Shown: positions 47,311 through 56,628, counted from the first letter of the stretch. The stretch: 64,000 nt of DNA from G965195345 sp965277625 (GCA_965277625.1 OZ255827.1:62001-126000); one strand, 5' to 3'. Notes: a model not told the origin generated them from the letters alone. Made by a program: numbers and translations.

Positions 47311-48606
47311 TTAGGGCGACTTGTCAAGATTGCGTCGCTCCCAAGTTTTCCTGATAATCAAACGTGCGCCTCGGCGATAGAAAAAGTATGATATGCCCCA
47401 TTGTATGAGGGTGAAAAACCGATTTCTATAGCGTACCAAGTACACGACGTGCAGAAGCAACCAAACGATCCAAGCCAGCCAGCCCCAAAGCTTCAACTTG
47501 CCCGATTGCACAATCGCCTCTGATCGCCCAATGGTTGCCATACTGCCCTTGTCAAAATAACGAAAGGGGCGACGGGCTTTGCCTTCTAAGTCGGCAATAA
47601 TCATTTTTGCGACGTGCTTGCCCGATTGCATGGCGACGGGTGCAACTCCAGCTAAAACCTTTGCTTGCTGTTTTATATGGGCAAGGTCTCCTGCCACAAA
47701 AACATTGGGATGATTGGGTACAGACAAATCTGGGTCTGTGAATATGCGCCCACTCTGATCGGTTGGCAGGTCTGAATGTTTACCAATCGGCGACGCCTTA
47801 ACCCCCGCCGCCCAAAGAACGGTTGAGCAGGGAATAAATTCGTCACCGATGAAGACCCCATCACCAGTGACTTCGGTTACGCGGGCATTGGTCAGCAGTT
47901 CAACGCCTAATTTTTTAAGGGAGTGGGCTGCGCGACCCGAAAGTTCAGGAGCAAAGGTGTTGAGCACCAAGTCTCTGGCGTTGATCAAAATGACGCGTGC
48001 ATCCTCGGAGTTAATGTTTTGAAAATCATCACGCAGGGTGTATGTTCTCATCTCAGCAATGGCCCCCGCTAACTCAACCCCAGTTGGACCTGCGCCCACA
48101 ATAACAAAAGTTAAATGCTTTTGGCGAAGTGCCATGTCCCGTGTTTTCTCTGCTTCTTCAAAAGCACTCAAAACCCTTAGGCGCATTTCCGTTGCTTGTG
48201 CCAGCGTTTTTAACCCCGGCGCGTGCGCTTCCCAAGCGTCGTTACCAAAATAGTGGTGCACGGCCCCCGATGCCAGCACGAGATAATCAAAATCAAACGG
48301 CAAAAAATCGGTTTTAACTTTTTTGGCTTGGGCATCAATCGATAATACAGCACCTTGGTAAACCGTTATATTGGGTGATTTAGAAAAAATAGAACGTATG
48401 GGTTCAGCAATGTCTGCTGCGTTGAGTCCGGCCATGGCCACTTGGTACAACAATGGCTGAAACAGGTGGTAATTTCGGCGATCAATGATAATGATTTCTA
48501 AATCGTGGCGTTTTTTTAAAGCACGAGTGACTTCTATGCCAGCAAATCCAGCGCCCACCACAATGACCCGCTTGCGTTGGTCAGTTGATTGAGTTTGATG
48601 GGACAT
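47311..48606 (-). CDS. ndh: Type II NADH:quinone oxidoreductase (NDH-2)
   Basis: Single-subunit FAD enzyme that passes electrons from NADH to quinone without pumping protons, at the inner face of the cytoplasmic membrane. Two dinucleotide-binding motifs are visible: VIVVGAGFAGIEVTRAL near the N-terminus for FAD and FVIVGAGPTGVELAGAIAEM for NADH. VFVAGDLAH is the later FAD motif. NYHLFQPLLYQVA is typical of the family. The C-terminus has a hydrophobic stretch (LWGWLAWIVWLLLHVVYLV) that would anchor it to the membrane. The ATG at 48,606 (431 residues) is preferred over the GTG three codons upstream because an AGGG sequence is better spaced for it. Confidence 0.92.
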   Translation of the reverse strand: MSHQTQSTDQRKRVIVVGAGFAGIEVTRALKKRHDLEIIIIDRRNYHLFQPLLYQVAMAGLNAADIAEPIRSIFSKSPNITVYQGAVLSIDAQAKKVKTDFLPFDFDYLVLASGAVHHYFGNDAWEAHAPGLKTLAQATEMRLRVLSAFEEAEKTRDMALRQKHLTFVIVGAGPTGVELAGAIAEMRTYTLRDDFQNINSEDARVILINARDLVLNTFAPELSGRAAHSLKKLGVELLTNARVTEVTGDGVFIGDEFIPCSTVLWAAGVKASPIGKHSDLPTDQSGRIFTDPDLSVPNHPNVFVAGDLAHIKQQAKVLAGVAPVAMQSGKHVAKMIIADLEGKARRPFRYFDKGSMATIGRSEAIVQSGKLKLWGWLAWIVWLLLHVVYLVRYRNRFFTLIQWGISYFFYRRGARLIIRKTWERRNLDKSP

Positions 48607-48642
48607 CTTAATCACCGCCCTATTGCTAAAATTTCCTCAAAC

Positions 48643-48822
48643 TTACTCGCTGAGGGTTTGGTCCAATTGATCGTAGCTGTCTTGCGCACGATTGAGCTGT
48701 CTCTGTCGTTCTTGCTCTTTTTTTGCCATAATTTCTTCTGCCGTGGGGGTACTACTACAGCCGAACATAAACGCCATAAAACCCACAGTGACCAATAGTT
48801 GAATCCCTTTCTTTATCATCAT
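48643..48822 (-). CDS. Small lipoprotein
   Basis: Protein of 59 residues with a lipoprotein signal (MMIKKGIQLLVTVGFMAFMF) ending in lipobox FMFGC, followed by SSTPTAEE and a charged, probably helical tail (AKKEQERQRQLNRAQDSYD). A frame nine codons longer exists, but GAGG five bases before the ATG at 48,822 supports this start. It lies between the TauE/SafE permease gene and ndh on the same strand, with gaps of about 36 bases, so the three may form an operon. No family was recognised. Confidence 0.7.
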   Translation of the reverse strand: MMIKKGIQLLVTVGFMAFMFGCSSTPTAEEIMAKKEQERQRQLNRAQDSYDQLDQTLSE

Positions 48823-48858
48823 TCTCGCCTCATATTTTACTTGCACCATCGTGCCAAT

Positions 48859-49620
48859 TTACTCAAGTGCTCGATACATACCGAGTACGCTAATTAAAAT
48901 GAGCACGACGCCCATCACATTTTTGGTGCTGCGTTCGTTTTCGATCATCTTTTGATGCACCAGCACGCCTAAAAAATGCCCAATGCCTGCAAAAGGCAAC
49001 ATGAGCAATGCCATCACCCATTGTACTGAAATTCCGACAATGACAAAAGAACTCAGTTTAATAGACGTAAAAATAACCCACATCACGAATAATGTTGATT
49101 TTAATCGATGCCGACTCACTTGGCGAACAACGACTTGGAGCAAGATTGGTGCACCACTTAAGGACGTGCCCATGACGTATCCAGCAAGCATGAGTAATCC
49201 GTAATCTTGCCAGCGCATTTGCGATCGATAGCCCCAGTTAAACAGCCACTGCAAAGCGTAAATGATCGATATGCTATAAATGAATAAGACCAGCCACTGT
49301 GCTGGCAGTGTGATCAGCCCCAAAATCCCAATTAAATTGGGGATGATTGTCCAACCAAAGTTCTTTTTCAGGAAAGCGTAATCAATTTTGCTGGTCTCGC
49401 CGTAGAGCGTTAATGCGGCCGCTAATAACAGGTGCAAACCAATGACTGGCAACCAAATGAGCGCATCAGGAATGATGAAAAAAAATAACGGCAACCCTAA
49501 GGCCGCGCCACCAAAGCCTAAACCTGAACGGACAAAACCCGTCCACATAAAAATCAATGAGACCATGGCCCACTGAAAATGGGTCAGCGTAGGCGTATGC
49601 TCTACAATGAATGCCAACAA
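48859..49620 (-). CDS. TauE/SafE-family permease
   Basis: Inner-membrane protein of 253 residues with about seven or eight hydrophobic segments. The first segment carries the family pattern FVRSGLGFGGAALGLPL, and the second half repeats the theme at GYVMGTSLSGAPILLQ. The family includes putative exporters of sulfite and other organosulfur or sulfur anions (TauE, SafE), but individual substrates are rarely known. Neither neighbour points to a sulfur pathway. The gene is followed at 36 bases by the small lipoprotein gene. Confidence 0.85.
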   Translation of the reverse strand: MLAFIVEHTPTLTHFQWAMVSLIFMWTGFVRSGLGFGGAALGLPLFFFIIPDALIWLPVIGLHLLLAAALTLYGETSKIDYAFLKKNFGWTIIPNLIGILGLITLPAQWLVLFIYSISIIYALQWLFNWGYRSQMRWQDYGLLMLAGYVMGTSLSGAPILLQVVVRQVSRHRLKSTLFVMWVIFTSIKLSSFVIVGISVQWVMALLMLPFAGIGHFLGVLVHQKMIENERSTKNVMGVVLILISVLGMYRALE

Positions 49621-49635
49621 AACGGCTATGCCATT

Positions 49636-50058
49636 CTAAGACTTATTCGGCAACAAGGTCACCTTCCATTCAATGGTCACCTTCGGTTTTAACATGGTGG
49701 AGACTGAACAATATTTTTCATTGGACAATGATACGGCACGATGAATGGATTCGGGGTCTAAATTCGCCCCATAGAACACAAATTCCAGGTTTATTTTGGT
49801 AAAGACTGCTGGCAATGTTTCTGACCGTTCTGCGTGCGCAATGATTTTGAAGTCGTCAAATGTCTGTTTCATTTTATTTAAAATATGGACGATGTCAATC
49901 GAGGTGCAGCCCATTAGGCCACACAAAATGATCTCCATTGGACGCGTGCCTTGATTACGTCCGCCCACTGACTCGATGCCATCCATTTTGACAATATGCC
50001 CACCTGTGGTGGTCACTTGGGTGGCAACATTCTCTTGCCAATCTAAGACTAATTTCAT
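49636..50058 (-). CDS. OsmC/YhfA-like protein
   Basis: Cytoplasmic protein of 140 residues in the OsmC fold. The two family cysteines are in GLMGCTSIDIV and EKYCSVSTML; in characterised OsmC and Ohr proteins these cysteines reduce organic hydroperoxides. RPMEIILCGLMGC and the following long helix match the YhfA subgroup, whose function is not settled. It lies 15 bases before the permease gene on the same strand, so cotranscription is likely. Confidence 0.85.
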   Translation of the reverse strand: MKLVLDWQENVATQVTTTGGHIVKMDGIESVGGRNQGTRPMEIILCGLMGCTSIDIVHILNKMKQTFDDFKIIAHAERSETLPAVFTKINLEFVFYGANLDPESIHRAVSLSNEKYCSVSTMLKPKVTIEWKVTLLPNKS

Positions 50059-50110
50059 GAGGTCCTCACTGATGTGTTTTGTTTTAGTTTGTCATTCCTT
50101 GGTTTTTGAT

Positions 50111-50905
50111 TTAACGCTCGTCTTGAAACAAACGCTTTAGCTCGTGCCCTGGGTCGGCGCAACGCATAAAAGCTTCGCCTATCAAAAATGTTTGAATACC
50201 ATTTGCCCGCATCAAACGAACATCTGCCTGAGTTTTTATGCCGCTTTCAGTCACCAGAATACAGTTTTCTGGGGCTTGTTGGCACAACTGGATGGTGGTT
50301 TGAATGTCCACCTCAAAGGTGCGTAAATTTCGATTGTTTATGCCAATCAATCGTGGATTCAACTGCGCCGCAATGTTGAGCTCGTCTGCATCGTGCACTT
50401 CAATTAAGACGTCCAAACGCAATGCTGTGGCAATGTGATAAAAACGCGCCAGCAATTCAGGTGGCAAAATAGCGGCAATCAATAAAATACAGTCGGCGCC
50501 TAAACACCTTGACTGATAAATTTGCCATTCATCAATAATGAAGTCTTTTCGCAACAAAGGTTTTGACGAAATGTTGCGAATTTTCTGTAAATAGCTGTCT
50601 TCTCCTTGAAAAAATCGGTTATCTGTTAAAACTGAGAATGTCGTTGCGCCACCGTGTTCATAACTTTTGGCTATGGCAATGGGGTCGAAATCTGCTCGAA
50701 TAACCCCTTGGCTCGGTGAAGCTTTTTTAATTTCAGCAATCACAGCTGGCTGTTGTTGCACCAATGCATGGTTTAAGGCACGAATGAATCCTCTGGGTGC
50801 GGCGGCTTGAGCGCTGGCTTGAACCATCTCTGCCAAAGGCTTTTTGCTTTTGGCTTGCGCAACCTCTTGGCGCTTATGCTGCGCTATTTCAAAGAGGATG
50901 TCCAT
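50111..50905 (-). CDS. trpC: Indole-3-glycerol phosphate synthase
   Basis: Cytoplasmic TIM-barrel enzyme of 264 residues that closes the indole ring of CdRP to give indole-3-glycerol phosphate in tryptophan synthesis. Visible motifs are VIAEIKKASPSQGVIR (catalytic Glu and Lys), PLLRKDFIIDEWQIY, LIGINNRNLRTFEVD and LVTESGIKT. The protein is single-function, with no TrpF fused. It lies 7 bases after trpD in the trpEGDC run. Confidence 0.96.
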   Translation of the reverse strand: MDILFEIAQHKRQEVAQAKSKKPLAEMVQASAQAAAPRGFIRALNHALVQQQPAVIAEIKKASPSQGVIRADFDPIAIAKSYEHGGATTFSVLTDNRFFQGEDSYLQKIRNISSKPLLRKDFIIDEWQIYQSRCLGADCILLIAAILPPELLARFYHIATALRLDVLIEVHDADELNIAAQLNPRLIGINNRNLRTFEVDIQTTIQLCQQAPENCILVTESGIKTQADVRLMRANGIQTFLIGEAFMRCADPGHELKRLFQDER

Positions 50906-50912
50906 TGTGTCC

Positions 50913-51935
50913 TCAAAATTTATTGGTGTAGGCTACAAAATCTTGCCATAACTGCCAAGCTTTACCAGACTCTATGGCTTGTGTTGCCAATTCAACGCCA
51001 TCAATATAATGTGGCGTAAGCCCAGCAACATAAATGGCAGCGCCAGCGTTGAGGCGAATCATATCAGTTGCGGGTTTAAACGAATTGTTCAATGCTTGCT
51101 CAATCAATGCGAAGCTTTGTTGCGGAGACGATACGACTAAGTCTTGGGTATTTTCATGACGACAATCGTAATCACTTGGGTCAATCTCCTGCATGATGAT
51201 CTCGCCATTTTTTAACTCCGCCACTTGGGTGATGTCAGCGGTCGAAATTTCATCCAAACCATCATTGCTGTGAACCACTAAAACATGGCGGCTGCCCATG
51301 GCGCGTAGGACTTCTGCCATGGTCTTGAGCAATTTTGGACTGAATACGCCCAATACTTGATTGAGTGCGCCTGCTGGATTGGTTAAGGGGCCCAATAAAT
51401 TAAAAATGGTGCGCACCCCTAAGGATTTTCGTACAGCCACCACGTGTTTCATGGCACTGTGATGGGTGGGGGCAAACAAAAACCCAATACCAAGCGTTTT
51501 TATACAGTCGCTCACTTGCTCGGCTGTGAGATTTAAATTGACGCCCGCAGCACTCAGCACGTCAGAAGAGCCAGATTGCGAGGTGTTAGAACGATTGCCG
51601 TGCTTGGCAACCTTGACACCCGCAGCAGCAGCGACGAAGGCACTGGCTGTTGAGATATTGAATAATCCTGCACCATCCCCCCCCGTGCCACAAGTATCTA
51701 CCAATTGTGATTTGTCTTCAAAGGCGACGGCTGTGGATAAGGATCGCATCACTTTGGCAGCACTGCTGATTTCAATGATTGAGGTGCCTTTAACCCTGAG
51801 ACCTGCCAGAACAGCACCAATTTGGGCGTCTTCGGCTTGACCAGTCATGATGTGTTTCATCAAATCGGTCATTTCAACAGCAGTTAGGTCTTTGCCATTC
51901 AATAGATTGTTCAGTGTTTTTGAAATTTGCATCAT
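50913..51935 (-). CDS. trpD: Anthranilate phosphoribosyltransferase
   Basis: Transfers the phosphoribosyl group of PRPP to anthranilate. The 340-residue protein has the full family length. The PRPP-binding motif DTCGTGGDGAGLFNISTASA, the HGNRSNTSQSGSSDVL loop, and the metal-binding SNDGLDEIS are all present. There is no fused glutaminase domain, as trpG is separate. It starts 21 bases after trpG, between trpG and trpC. Confidence 0.96.
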   Translation of the reverse strand: MMQISKTLNNLLNGKDLTAVEMTDLMKHIMTGQAEDAQIGAVLAGLRVKGTSIIEISSAAKVMRSLSTAVAFEDKSQLVDTCGTGGDGAGLFNISTASAFVAAAAGVKVAKHGNRSNTSQSGSSDVLSAAGVNLNLTAEQVSDCIKTLGIGFLFAPTHHSAMKHVVAVRKSLGVRTIFNLLGPLTNPAGALNQVLGVFSPKLLKTMAEVLRAMGSRHVLVVHSNDGLDEISTADITQVAELKNGEIIMQEIDPSDYDCRHENTQDLVVSSPQQSFALIEQALNNSFKPATDMIRLNAGAAIYVAGLTPHYIDGVELATQAIESGKAWQLWQDFVAYTNKF

Positions 51936-51956
51936 CTTACTCCTTCAATTGCGCGG

Positions 51957-52529
51957 TCATTGTTTCATAAAATTTTGTAATACGTCTAAGCCAAATTCTG
52001 ACATGATAGACTCAGGGTGAAATTGTACGCCCTCAATGGCTTTGGTCTTGTGCCGAATCCCCATAACCTCTGAAGGCTGGTCATTCTCTGCAACGCTTCG
52101 GGCGGACACTTCCAAGCAATCTGGAATGTCCTCCAACGACAATGAGTGATAACGCGTGGCTTGGTAGGGGGACTTGATGCCCTGAAATATGCCTTTGCCG
52201 TCATGCTCAATCATTGAAGTTTTGCCGTGCATGATGGTCGAGGCATTGACCACACGTGCCCCAAATATTTGACCGATGGCTTGATGCCCAAGACAAACGC
52301 CTAAAATTGGACATTTATCGCTGAAATGTTTGATTGCCTCCAATGAAATACCCGCTTCATTCGGCGTACAAGGTCCAGGAGATACAACCAAGTGCGTTAA
52401 ACCAACTTGTTCAATATCAGACAAGCTGATTTGGTCATTCCGTCCCACCACCACTTCTGCGCCTAACATGCCAAAATATTGGACTAAGTTGTAGGTGAAT
52501 GAATCATAATTATCGATCATGTATATCAT
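51957..52529 (-). CDS. trpG: Anthranilate synthase glutaminase component
   Basis: Class I glutamine amidotransferase, 190 residues, that supplies ammonia to TrpE. The catalytic Cys79 is in LGVCLGHQAIGQ, with His and Glu in VQFHPESIMSE; the oxyanion motif SPGPCTPNEAG is present. The ATG at 52,529 overlaps the trpE stop codon in an ATGA arrangement, a strong sign of translational coupling that would give equal subunit amounts. A pabA-type role shared with folate synthesis is possible, since no other copy is in view. Confidence 0.94.
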   Translation of the reverse strand: MIYMIDNYDSFTYNLVQYFGMLGAEVVVGRNDQISLSDIEQVGLTHLVVSPGPCTPNEAGISLEAIKHFSDKCPILGVCLGHQAIGQIFGARVVNASTIMHGKTSMIEHDGKGIFQGIKSPYQATRYHSLSLEDIPDCLEVSARSVAENDQPSEVMGIRHKTKAIEGVQFHPESIMSEFGLDVLQNFMKQ

Positions 52530-54022
52530 TGGTCTGCTCTTTGTTTATACTGTGCTTGAACGTATTTGTCCACTTGATTTGCCGCGTGTACCAGGGCCTG
52601 GCCTTTGTTGAGCGTTTCCTGCCATTCCTTATCTGGCTGGGAGTCTGCAACAATACCCGCACCCGCCTGAATGAATAAGGTTTGATCCTTAACCACCGCT
52701 GTACGGATGGCAATGGCCGCATCCATATTGCCATTCCAGCCCACATAACCCACTGCGCCTGAATATACCCCACGTTTAAAAGGCTCTAGTTCATAAATGA
52801 TTTCCATCGCGCGCACTTTGGGCGCGCCTGAGACAGTGCCTGCTGGAAAGGTTGCCCTCAACACATCCATGGCTGTAATATCTTCATGTTTTTTGCCCGT
52901 GACATTGGAAACAATGTGCATGACGTGCGAATAACGCTCAATCGCCATTTTTTCGGTCAATTCAATGCTATTATATTGACAAATTCGGCCTATGTCATTC
53001 CGCCCCAAGTCAATCAACATCAGATGTTCGGCTAATTCTTTGGTATCTTTGAGCAGCTCAGCTTCCAAAGCCAGATCGTGCGCTTGGTTTTTACCTCTTG
53101 GGCGTGTGCCCGCCAATGGTCGAACGCATACTTCTTGCCCCTCCAATCGCACCAATATTTCAGGGGAGGCGCCGACGATTTCAAATGCCTCTAAACGCAA
53201 GTAAAACATGTAAGGTGAAGGATTGATATTGCGCAATGCTCTGTACAAATTAAACGCCGAATGCTCAAACGGCATTTTTAACCGTTGCGATATGACGACC
53301 TGCATGACATCACCGTCATGAATGTATTGACGAATGGTGCGCACCGCCTGCTTAAATTTTTCTTCTTCAAACTCGTACTCAGGCACATATTTCGTCGGCG
53401 CAACGGCTTGAGTTTGGGTATAACAAGGGTTTTGTACCAATGCTTGTTCTAATGTATCGAGCCGAGCTTGACCTGCGTCAAAGGCTTGGGGCTGTGGTTC
53501 GACGTGGGTAATCAAATGTAGTTCGCCTTTTAAGCGATCAAACACCACGATTTCTTTTGATAGCATCAAAAATATGTCGGGCGCGCCAATGGCATCGGAT
53601 TTATCTGGTTGACTGAGTTTGGGTTCAATGTAGGTGATGGTCTCATAGCCAAAATAACCCACCAAACCACCGGCAAATAAAGGCAAATCTGGGTGTTCGG
53701 GTACATTAAATGTTTGAATCCATTCATCGACATAGACCAATGGGTCTTGAACGTCGTGACATTCTGTGCCCGATTGTTTATGATGCGACAGGGTTTTCCC
53801 GTGTACTGAGAGCCATTCCTCACAGTCCAAACCGATGATGGAATAACGCCCCCATTTTTCACCACCTTGTACCGACTCAAACAAGTAAGAATTTGCCCCT
53901 TGAGCCAATTTAACATAGACCGACAAAGGTGTTTCAAAATCAGCGGGCAATCGACGACTCATAGGGATTAATGAGTAATCTGCCTGACAGAGTTTGATGA
54001 ACTGATCTCTATTTAGTTCCAT
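52526..54022 (-). CDS. trpE: Anthranilate synthase component I
   Basis: Converts chorismate and ammonia to anthranilate, the first step of tryptophan synthesis. The 498-residue protein has the chorismate-binding motifs GASPEILVRLEG, DLGRNDIGR, FPAGTVSGAPKVRAMEII and IQAGAGIVADSQP. The N-terminal SYLFESVQGGEKWGRYS matches the LLES region that senses tryptophan for feedback inhibition in known enzymes. It heads trpEGDC; trpF, trpA and trpB are not in the window. A TATAAT sequence 56 bases upstream suggests that it may have its own promoter. Confidence 0.96.
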   Translation of the reverse strand: MELNRDQFIKLCQADYSLIPMSRRLPADFETPLSVYVKLAQGANSYLFESVQGGEKWGRYSIIGLDCEEWLSVHGKTLSHHKQSGTECHDVQDPLVYVDEWIQTFNVPEHPDLPLFAGGLVGYFGYETITYIEPKLSQPDKSDAIGAPDIFLMLSKEIVVFDRLKGELHLITHVEPQPQAFDAGQARLDTLEQALVQNPCYTQTQAVAPTKYVPEYEFEEEKFKQAVRTIRQYIHDGDVMQVVISQRLKMPFEHSAFNLYRALRNINPSPYMFYLRLEAFEIVGASPEILVRLEGQEVCVRPLAGTRPRGKNQAHDLALEAELLKDTKELAEHLMLIDLGRNDIGRICQYNSIELTEKMAIERYSHVMHIVSNVTGKKHEDITAMDVLRATFPAGTVSGAPKVRAMEIIYELEPFKRGVYSGAVGYVGWNGNMDAAIAIRTAVVKDQTLFIQAGAGIVADSQPDKEWQETLNKGQALVHAANQVDKYVQAQYKQRADQ

Positions 54023-54077
54023 AAGAAATTGAATCGATTATGCCATTTGATTAGATGGGTACTTGAACTTTTAAAAT

Positions 54078-54083
54078 ATTATA
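54078..54083 (-). promoter_or_regulatory. Possible -10 box for trpEGDC
   Basis: A perfect TATAAT on the minus strand lies 56 bases before the trpE start codon in the 158-base gap after rpe. No good -35 hexamer is seen at 16-18 bases. I find no leader peptide rich in Trp codons, so attenuation is not supported. Confidence 0.35.
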
Positions 54084-54180
54084 GCCCTTGAAGCGACTTT
54101 TATGGGCTTCATCGGTAGGGATGGCGTGACTTAAAGGTAAGAATCACCCCCTGAATGCTTAGATTAAACCAATGGCCAAC

Positions 54181-54894
54181 TCATCTTTGCCGTGTCTGAG
54201 CAATGGTTTGGTTCAAATTTTGTATGACCGCCTCGAATGGATTGGCATCGCTGGTGCAACGATGCGAAAAAATACCCGAACCCAACACAAAGGTATCACA
54301 CCCAGATTGCGCGATGGGCGCTATATTACTCGTTTTTACGCCACCATCGATTTGTAGCCGAATGTTTCTGCCAGATTGATCAATGAGTTTGCGGCAAGTG
54401 GCTAATTTGTTAAGCGCATCGGGAATGAAGGCTTGACCGGCAAATCCAGGATTCACCGACATGATGACGATCATGTCAAGGTTGTGCAAGTGATCTTCTA
54501 AAATCGTTAAAGGCGTTTCAGGATTGAAAACCAACCCCACCTGACATTGCTGTGATTTAACCAGTTTGATAGAATCTTCAACACTTTCAGTCGCTTCTGG
54601 ATGAAAGGTAATGGTTTGGGCGCCCGCTTGGGCAAAGTCTCGAATCATTCGATCAATGGGTTGAACCATCAAATGCACATCTATGTCCGCATTCAGCTGG
54701 TTCTTTTGCATGTAGTTGCTCAACGATTCACAAACCAATGGCCCTATGGTCAAGTTAGGGACAAAATGATTGTCCATCACGTCAAAATGGACCATGTGAG
54801 CGCCAGCATTTAGCACATCCTTGACCTCTTTTCCAAGGTTAGAGAAATCAGCAGAAAGTACTGAAGGGGCGATCCAATCTGGTTGAAGGGGCAT
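54181..54894 (-). CDS. rpe: Ribulose-phosphate 3-epimerase
   Basis: TIM-barrel metalloenzyme of 237 residues that interconverts ribulose 5-phosphate and xylulose 5-phosphate in the pentose phosphate pathway. Motifs in order: IAPSVLSADFSNLG, HFDVMDNHFVPNLTIGP, DVHLMVQP, VNPGFAGQAF and QIDGGVKTSN; the metal-binding His/Asp pairs and catalytic Asp lie in these. AAGGAT lies five bases before the ATG. In many gammaproteobacteria rpe is followed by a phosphoglycolate phosphatase gene and then trpE; here the phosphatase gene is absent. Confidence 0.95.
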   Translation of the reverse strand: MPLQPDWIAPSVLSADFSNLGKEVKDVLNAGAHMVHFDVMDNHFVPNLTIGPLVCESLSNYMQKNQLNADIDVHLMVQPIDRMIRDFAQAGAQTITFHPEATESVEDSIKLVKSQQCQVGLVFNPETPLTILEDHLHNLDMIVIMSVNPGFAGQAFIPDALNKLATCRKLIDQSGRNIRLQIDGGVKTSNIAPIAQSGCDTFVLGSGIFSHRCTSDANPFEAVIQNLNQTIAQTRQR

Positions 54895-55014
54895 GGGTAT
54901 CCTTTAAGTTTTGGCGAGCAATTGCTGGCGTTAGAAGGGCTGTGAACCTGAACAATTGAAGGCTTAAATTTTACCCCAAATTGTATTAAATTGATTGATT
55001 GTCATGAATATTGG

Positions 55015-55042
55015 TTGCACTTTTCTACGATACGGGTAGAAT
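55015..55042 (+). promoter_or_regulatory. Promoter of the 6S RNA gene
   Basis: TTGCAC (55,015-55,020) and TAGAAT (55,037-55,042) are separated by 16 bases, a good sigma-70 match placed just before the expected 5' end of the RNA. Confidence 0.65.
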
Positions 55043-55048
55043 GGTTTA

Positions 55049-55230
55049 GTATCTGCGGTGTTCGTGTTATTGGAATACAAGCCTTGCACTTTAAAAATTA
55101 AAAATTTGGGAATTTGATCTGGTCATGGTGTGTGACTCTTTAACTAGAATCCCTAAAGTAATCAGGATTTTTCCCCCCTTGAACTCAGGTTCAAGGCACT
55201 ACTTCCAGAGCGGCACCGTGGAGTCTTATT
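55049..55230 (+). ncRNA. ssrS: 6S RNA
   Basis: About 180 bases, the usual size. In known bacteria this RNA mimics an open promoter and sequesters sigma-70 RNA polymerase in stationary phase. The hairpin CCTTGAACTCAGGTTCAAGG (55,177-55,196) is almost the same as the one in E. coli 6S RNA. The closing stem pairs CTGCGGTG near the 5' end with CACCGTGG near the 3' end (G-U pairs allowed). The gene lies directly before the ygfA-type gene, its conserved neighbour. The exact ends are estimates. Confidence 0.88.
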
Positions 55231-55301
55231 TTGGTAATTGCGACCGTTGAAACAGGGCCTTTGTTGCAACGGCATTAGCGCTCAATAAACGTAAAAACAA
55301 C

Positions 55302-55922
55302 GTGATTAAACCCAACCTCTGTCAGCAAAAAAAACACCTTCGGCAGACACTCAAAAAACGGCGTGCAACGGCTATCAACAGCCACAAAAGACGCCTTGGA
55401 CACACACTGGTCACCGCCATTTACCCTTGGATTAAGAAGCACAAAAAAACCAAAAATGTCGCTGTGTTCAAGCCTATGGCACAAGAGGTGCCCATCGATA
55501 GACTCATCGACACATTACGTCATAAAAAATTCAAACTATTCCTCCCAGTGGTGCGTCACGGACACTTAGATTTTGTGCCCTGCCGTTGGGGCAAACAACA
55601 TTACAGCCACCACGCTTTAGGCATGAAAGAACCTAAAAGTAAACGCGCTGTGCCCTTCTCTACACTTGATTTTATTGTTGTGCCATTGTTAGGATTTACC
55701 GCAAAAGGTGATCGATTAGGGCTGGGTGGCGGATTTTACGACCGCACCTTGGGTCAAAAATCTGCGCGAACGCTGAAGAAGGTCGGCGTTGCCTTGGAAG
55801 CCCAAAAATGTCGGACCATTCCGATGGAAAAATGGGATATTCAGCTTCATCAAATACTCACCGAGAAAAATCGCTATAGGGGCAGAGCGCCCACAAAAAA
55901 GATGGGACAAAACCACAATTAA
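55302..55922 (+). CDS. ygfA: 5-formyltetrahydrofolate cyclo-ligase
   Basis: Uses ATP to convert 5-formyl-THF to 5,10-methenyl-THF. The 206-residue protein has the signature GDRLGLGGGFYDRTL, the N-terminal basic stretch expected for the family (KKHLRQTLKKRR), and FVPLLGF-like VVPLLGFTAKGDR. The start is a GTG at 55,302. The C-terminus has about 15 extra basic residues (RYRGRAPTKKMGQ) after the usual end. The gene follows the 6S RNA by about 70 bases, and in E. coli the two are processed from one transcript. Confidence 0.92.
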   Translation: MIKPNLCQQKKHLRQTLKKRRATAINSHKRRLGHTLVTAIYPWIKKHKKTKNVAVFKPMAQEVPIDRLIDTLRHKKFKLFLPVVRHGHLDFVPCRWGKQHYSHHALGMKEPKSKRAVPFSTLDFIVVPLLGFTAKGDRLGLGGGFYDRTLGQKSARTLKKVGVALEAQKCRTIPMEKWDIQLHQILTEKNRYRGRAPTKKMGQNHN

Positions 55923-55995
55923 GATAACCGTCGTCATTGACGTGCGCCGTACCGCCTTCGCGACAAGTGCACCCAATAATTTGTGAGACCAGCTT

Positions 55996-56490
55996 TTAAT
56001 TCAAATTGCGAATCGCAGTCATTGTTGCTTCATAATCGGGTTCATCGGTCACTTCGGAGACCAATTCAACATAGCGAACCATACCGTTTTCATCAACCAA
56101 AAAGGTTGCTCTTGCGTATAAGCCAGCTAAAGGCCCGTCAGCCATTTGAACCCCTGTATGGGCAAGGGATTGATTGCGATAGTCAGACAAAGTTTTGACA
56201 CCCTCTATGCCCTCAGCGGCACAAAAACGACCCAAAGCAAAAGGCAAATCTAATGAAACCGTCCAAATCTCAATGCCCGCTTCAGAGACACGTTTATTAA
56301 ATTCTCGTGTCTGAGTGGCGCATACACCTGTGTCAATACTTGGAAACAAACAAAGCAAAACCGGTGCATTGGGTAAGCTACACGTCGATAAATCTGCCGC
56401 AACCAACGCGATGTCTGAGAGGGATTCACCCTTTGCTATTAAGTTTCCTTTGAGGGAAACGCTATTGCCTTTAAATGTCACTTGTGTCAT
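55996..56490 (-). CDS. tpx: Thiol peroxidase
   Basis: Atypical 2-Cys peroxiredoxin of 164 residues that reduces H2O2 and alkyl hydroperoxides with thioredoxin. The peroxidatic Cys is in PSIDTGVCATQTREFN, and the resolving Cys in LGRFCAAEGIEGVKTLSDYR, both as in E. coli Tpx. ARATFLVDENGMVRYVELV completes the fold. There is no signal peptide; some Tpx proteins are periplasmic but this one looks cytoplasmic. It is convergent with ygfA and divergent from rpoZ. Confidence 0.95.
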   Translation of the reverse strand: MTQVTFKGNSVSLKGNLIAKGESLSDIALVAADLSTCSLPNAPVLLCLFPSIDTGVCATQTREFNKRVSEAGIEIWTVSLDLPFALGRFCAAEGIEGVKTLSDYRNQSLAHTGVQMADGPLAGLYARATFLVDENGMVRYVELVSEVTDEPDYEATMTAIRNLN

Positions 56491-56628
56491 GTTTGCTCCT
56501 TAAGTTTAATCAGTTTCCATAAGATTGTAACCGCTATCAAAGTGATTGGGCGGGTTCAAACGTACTAAGGTCAAAGCTCAAACATTTAAGGCTGTACAAA
56601 ATTTCACCCTTGAAATGATGCTAAGCGA

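Noticed and set aside
54023..54180. Trp attenuator before trpE
   Set aside because: No leader peptide with tandem Trp codons and no clear alternative hairpins with a T-run.
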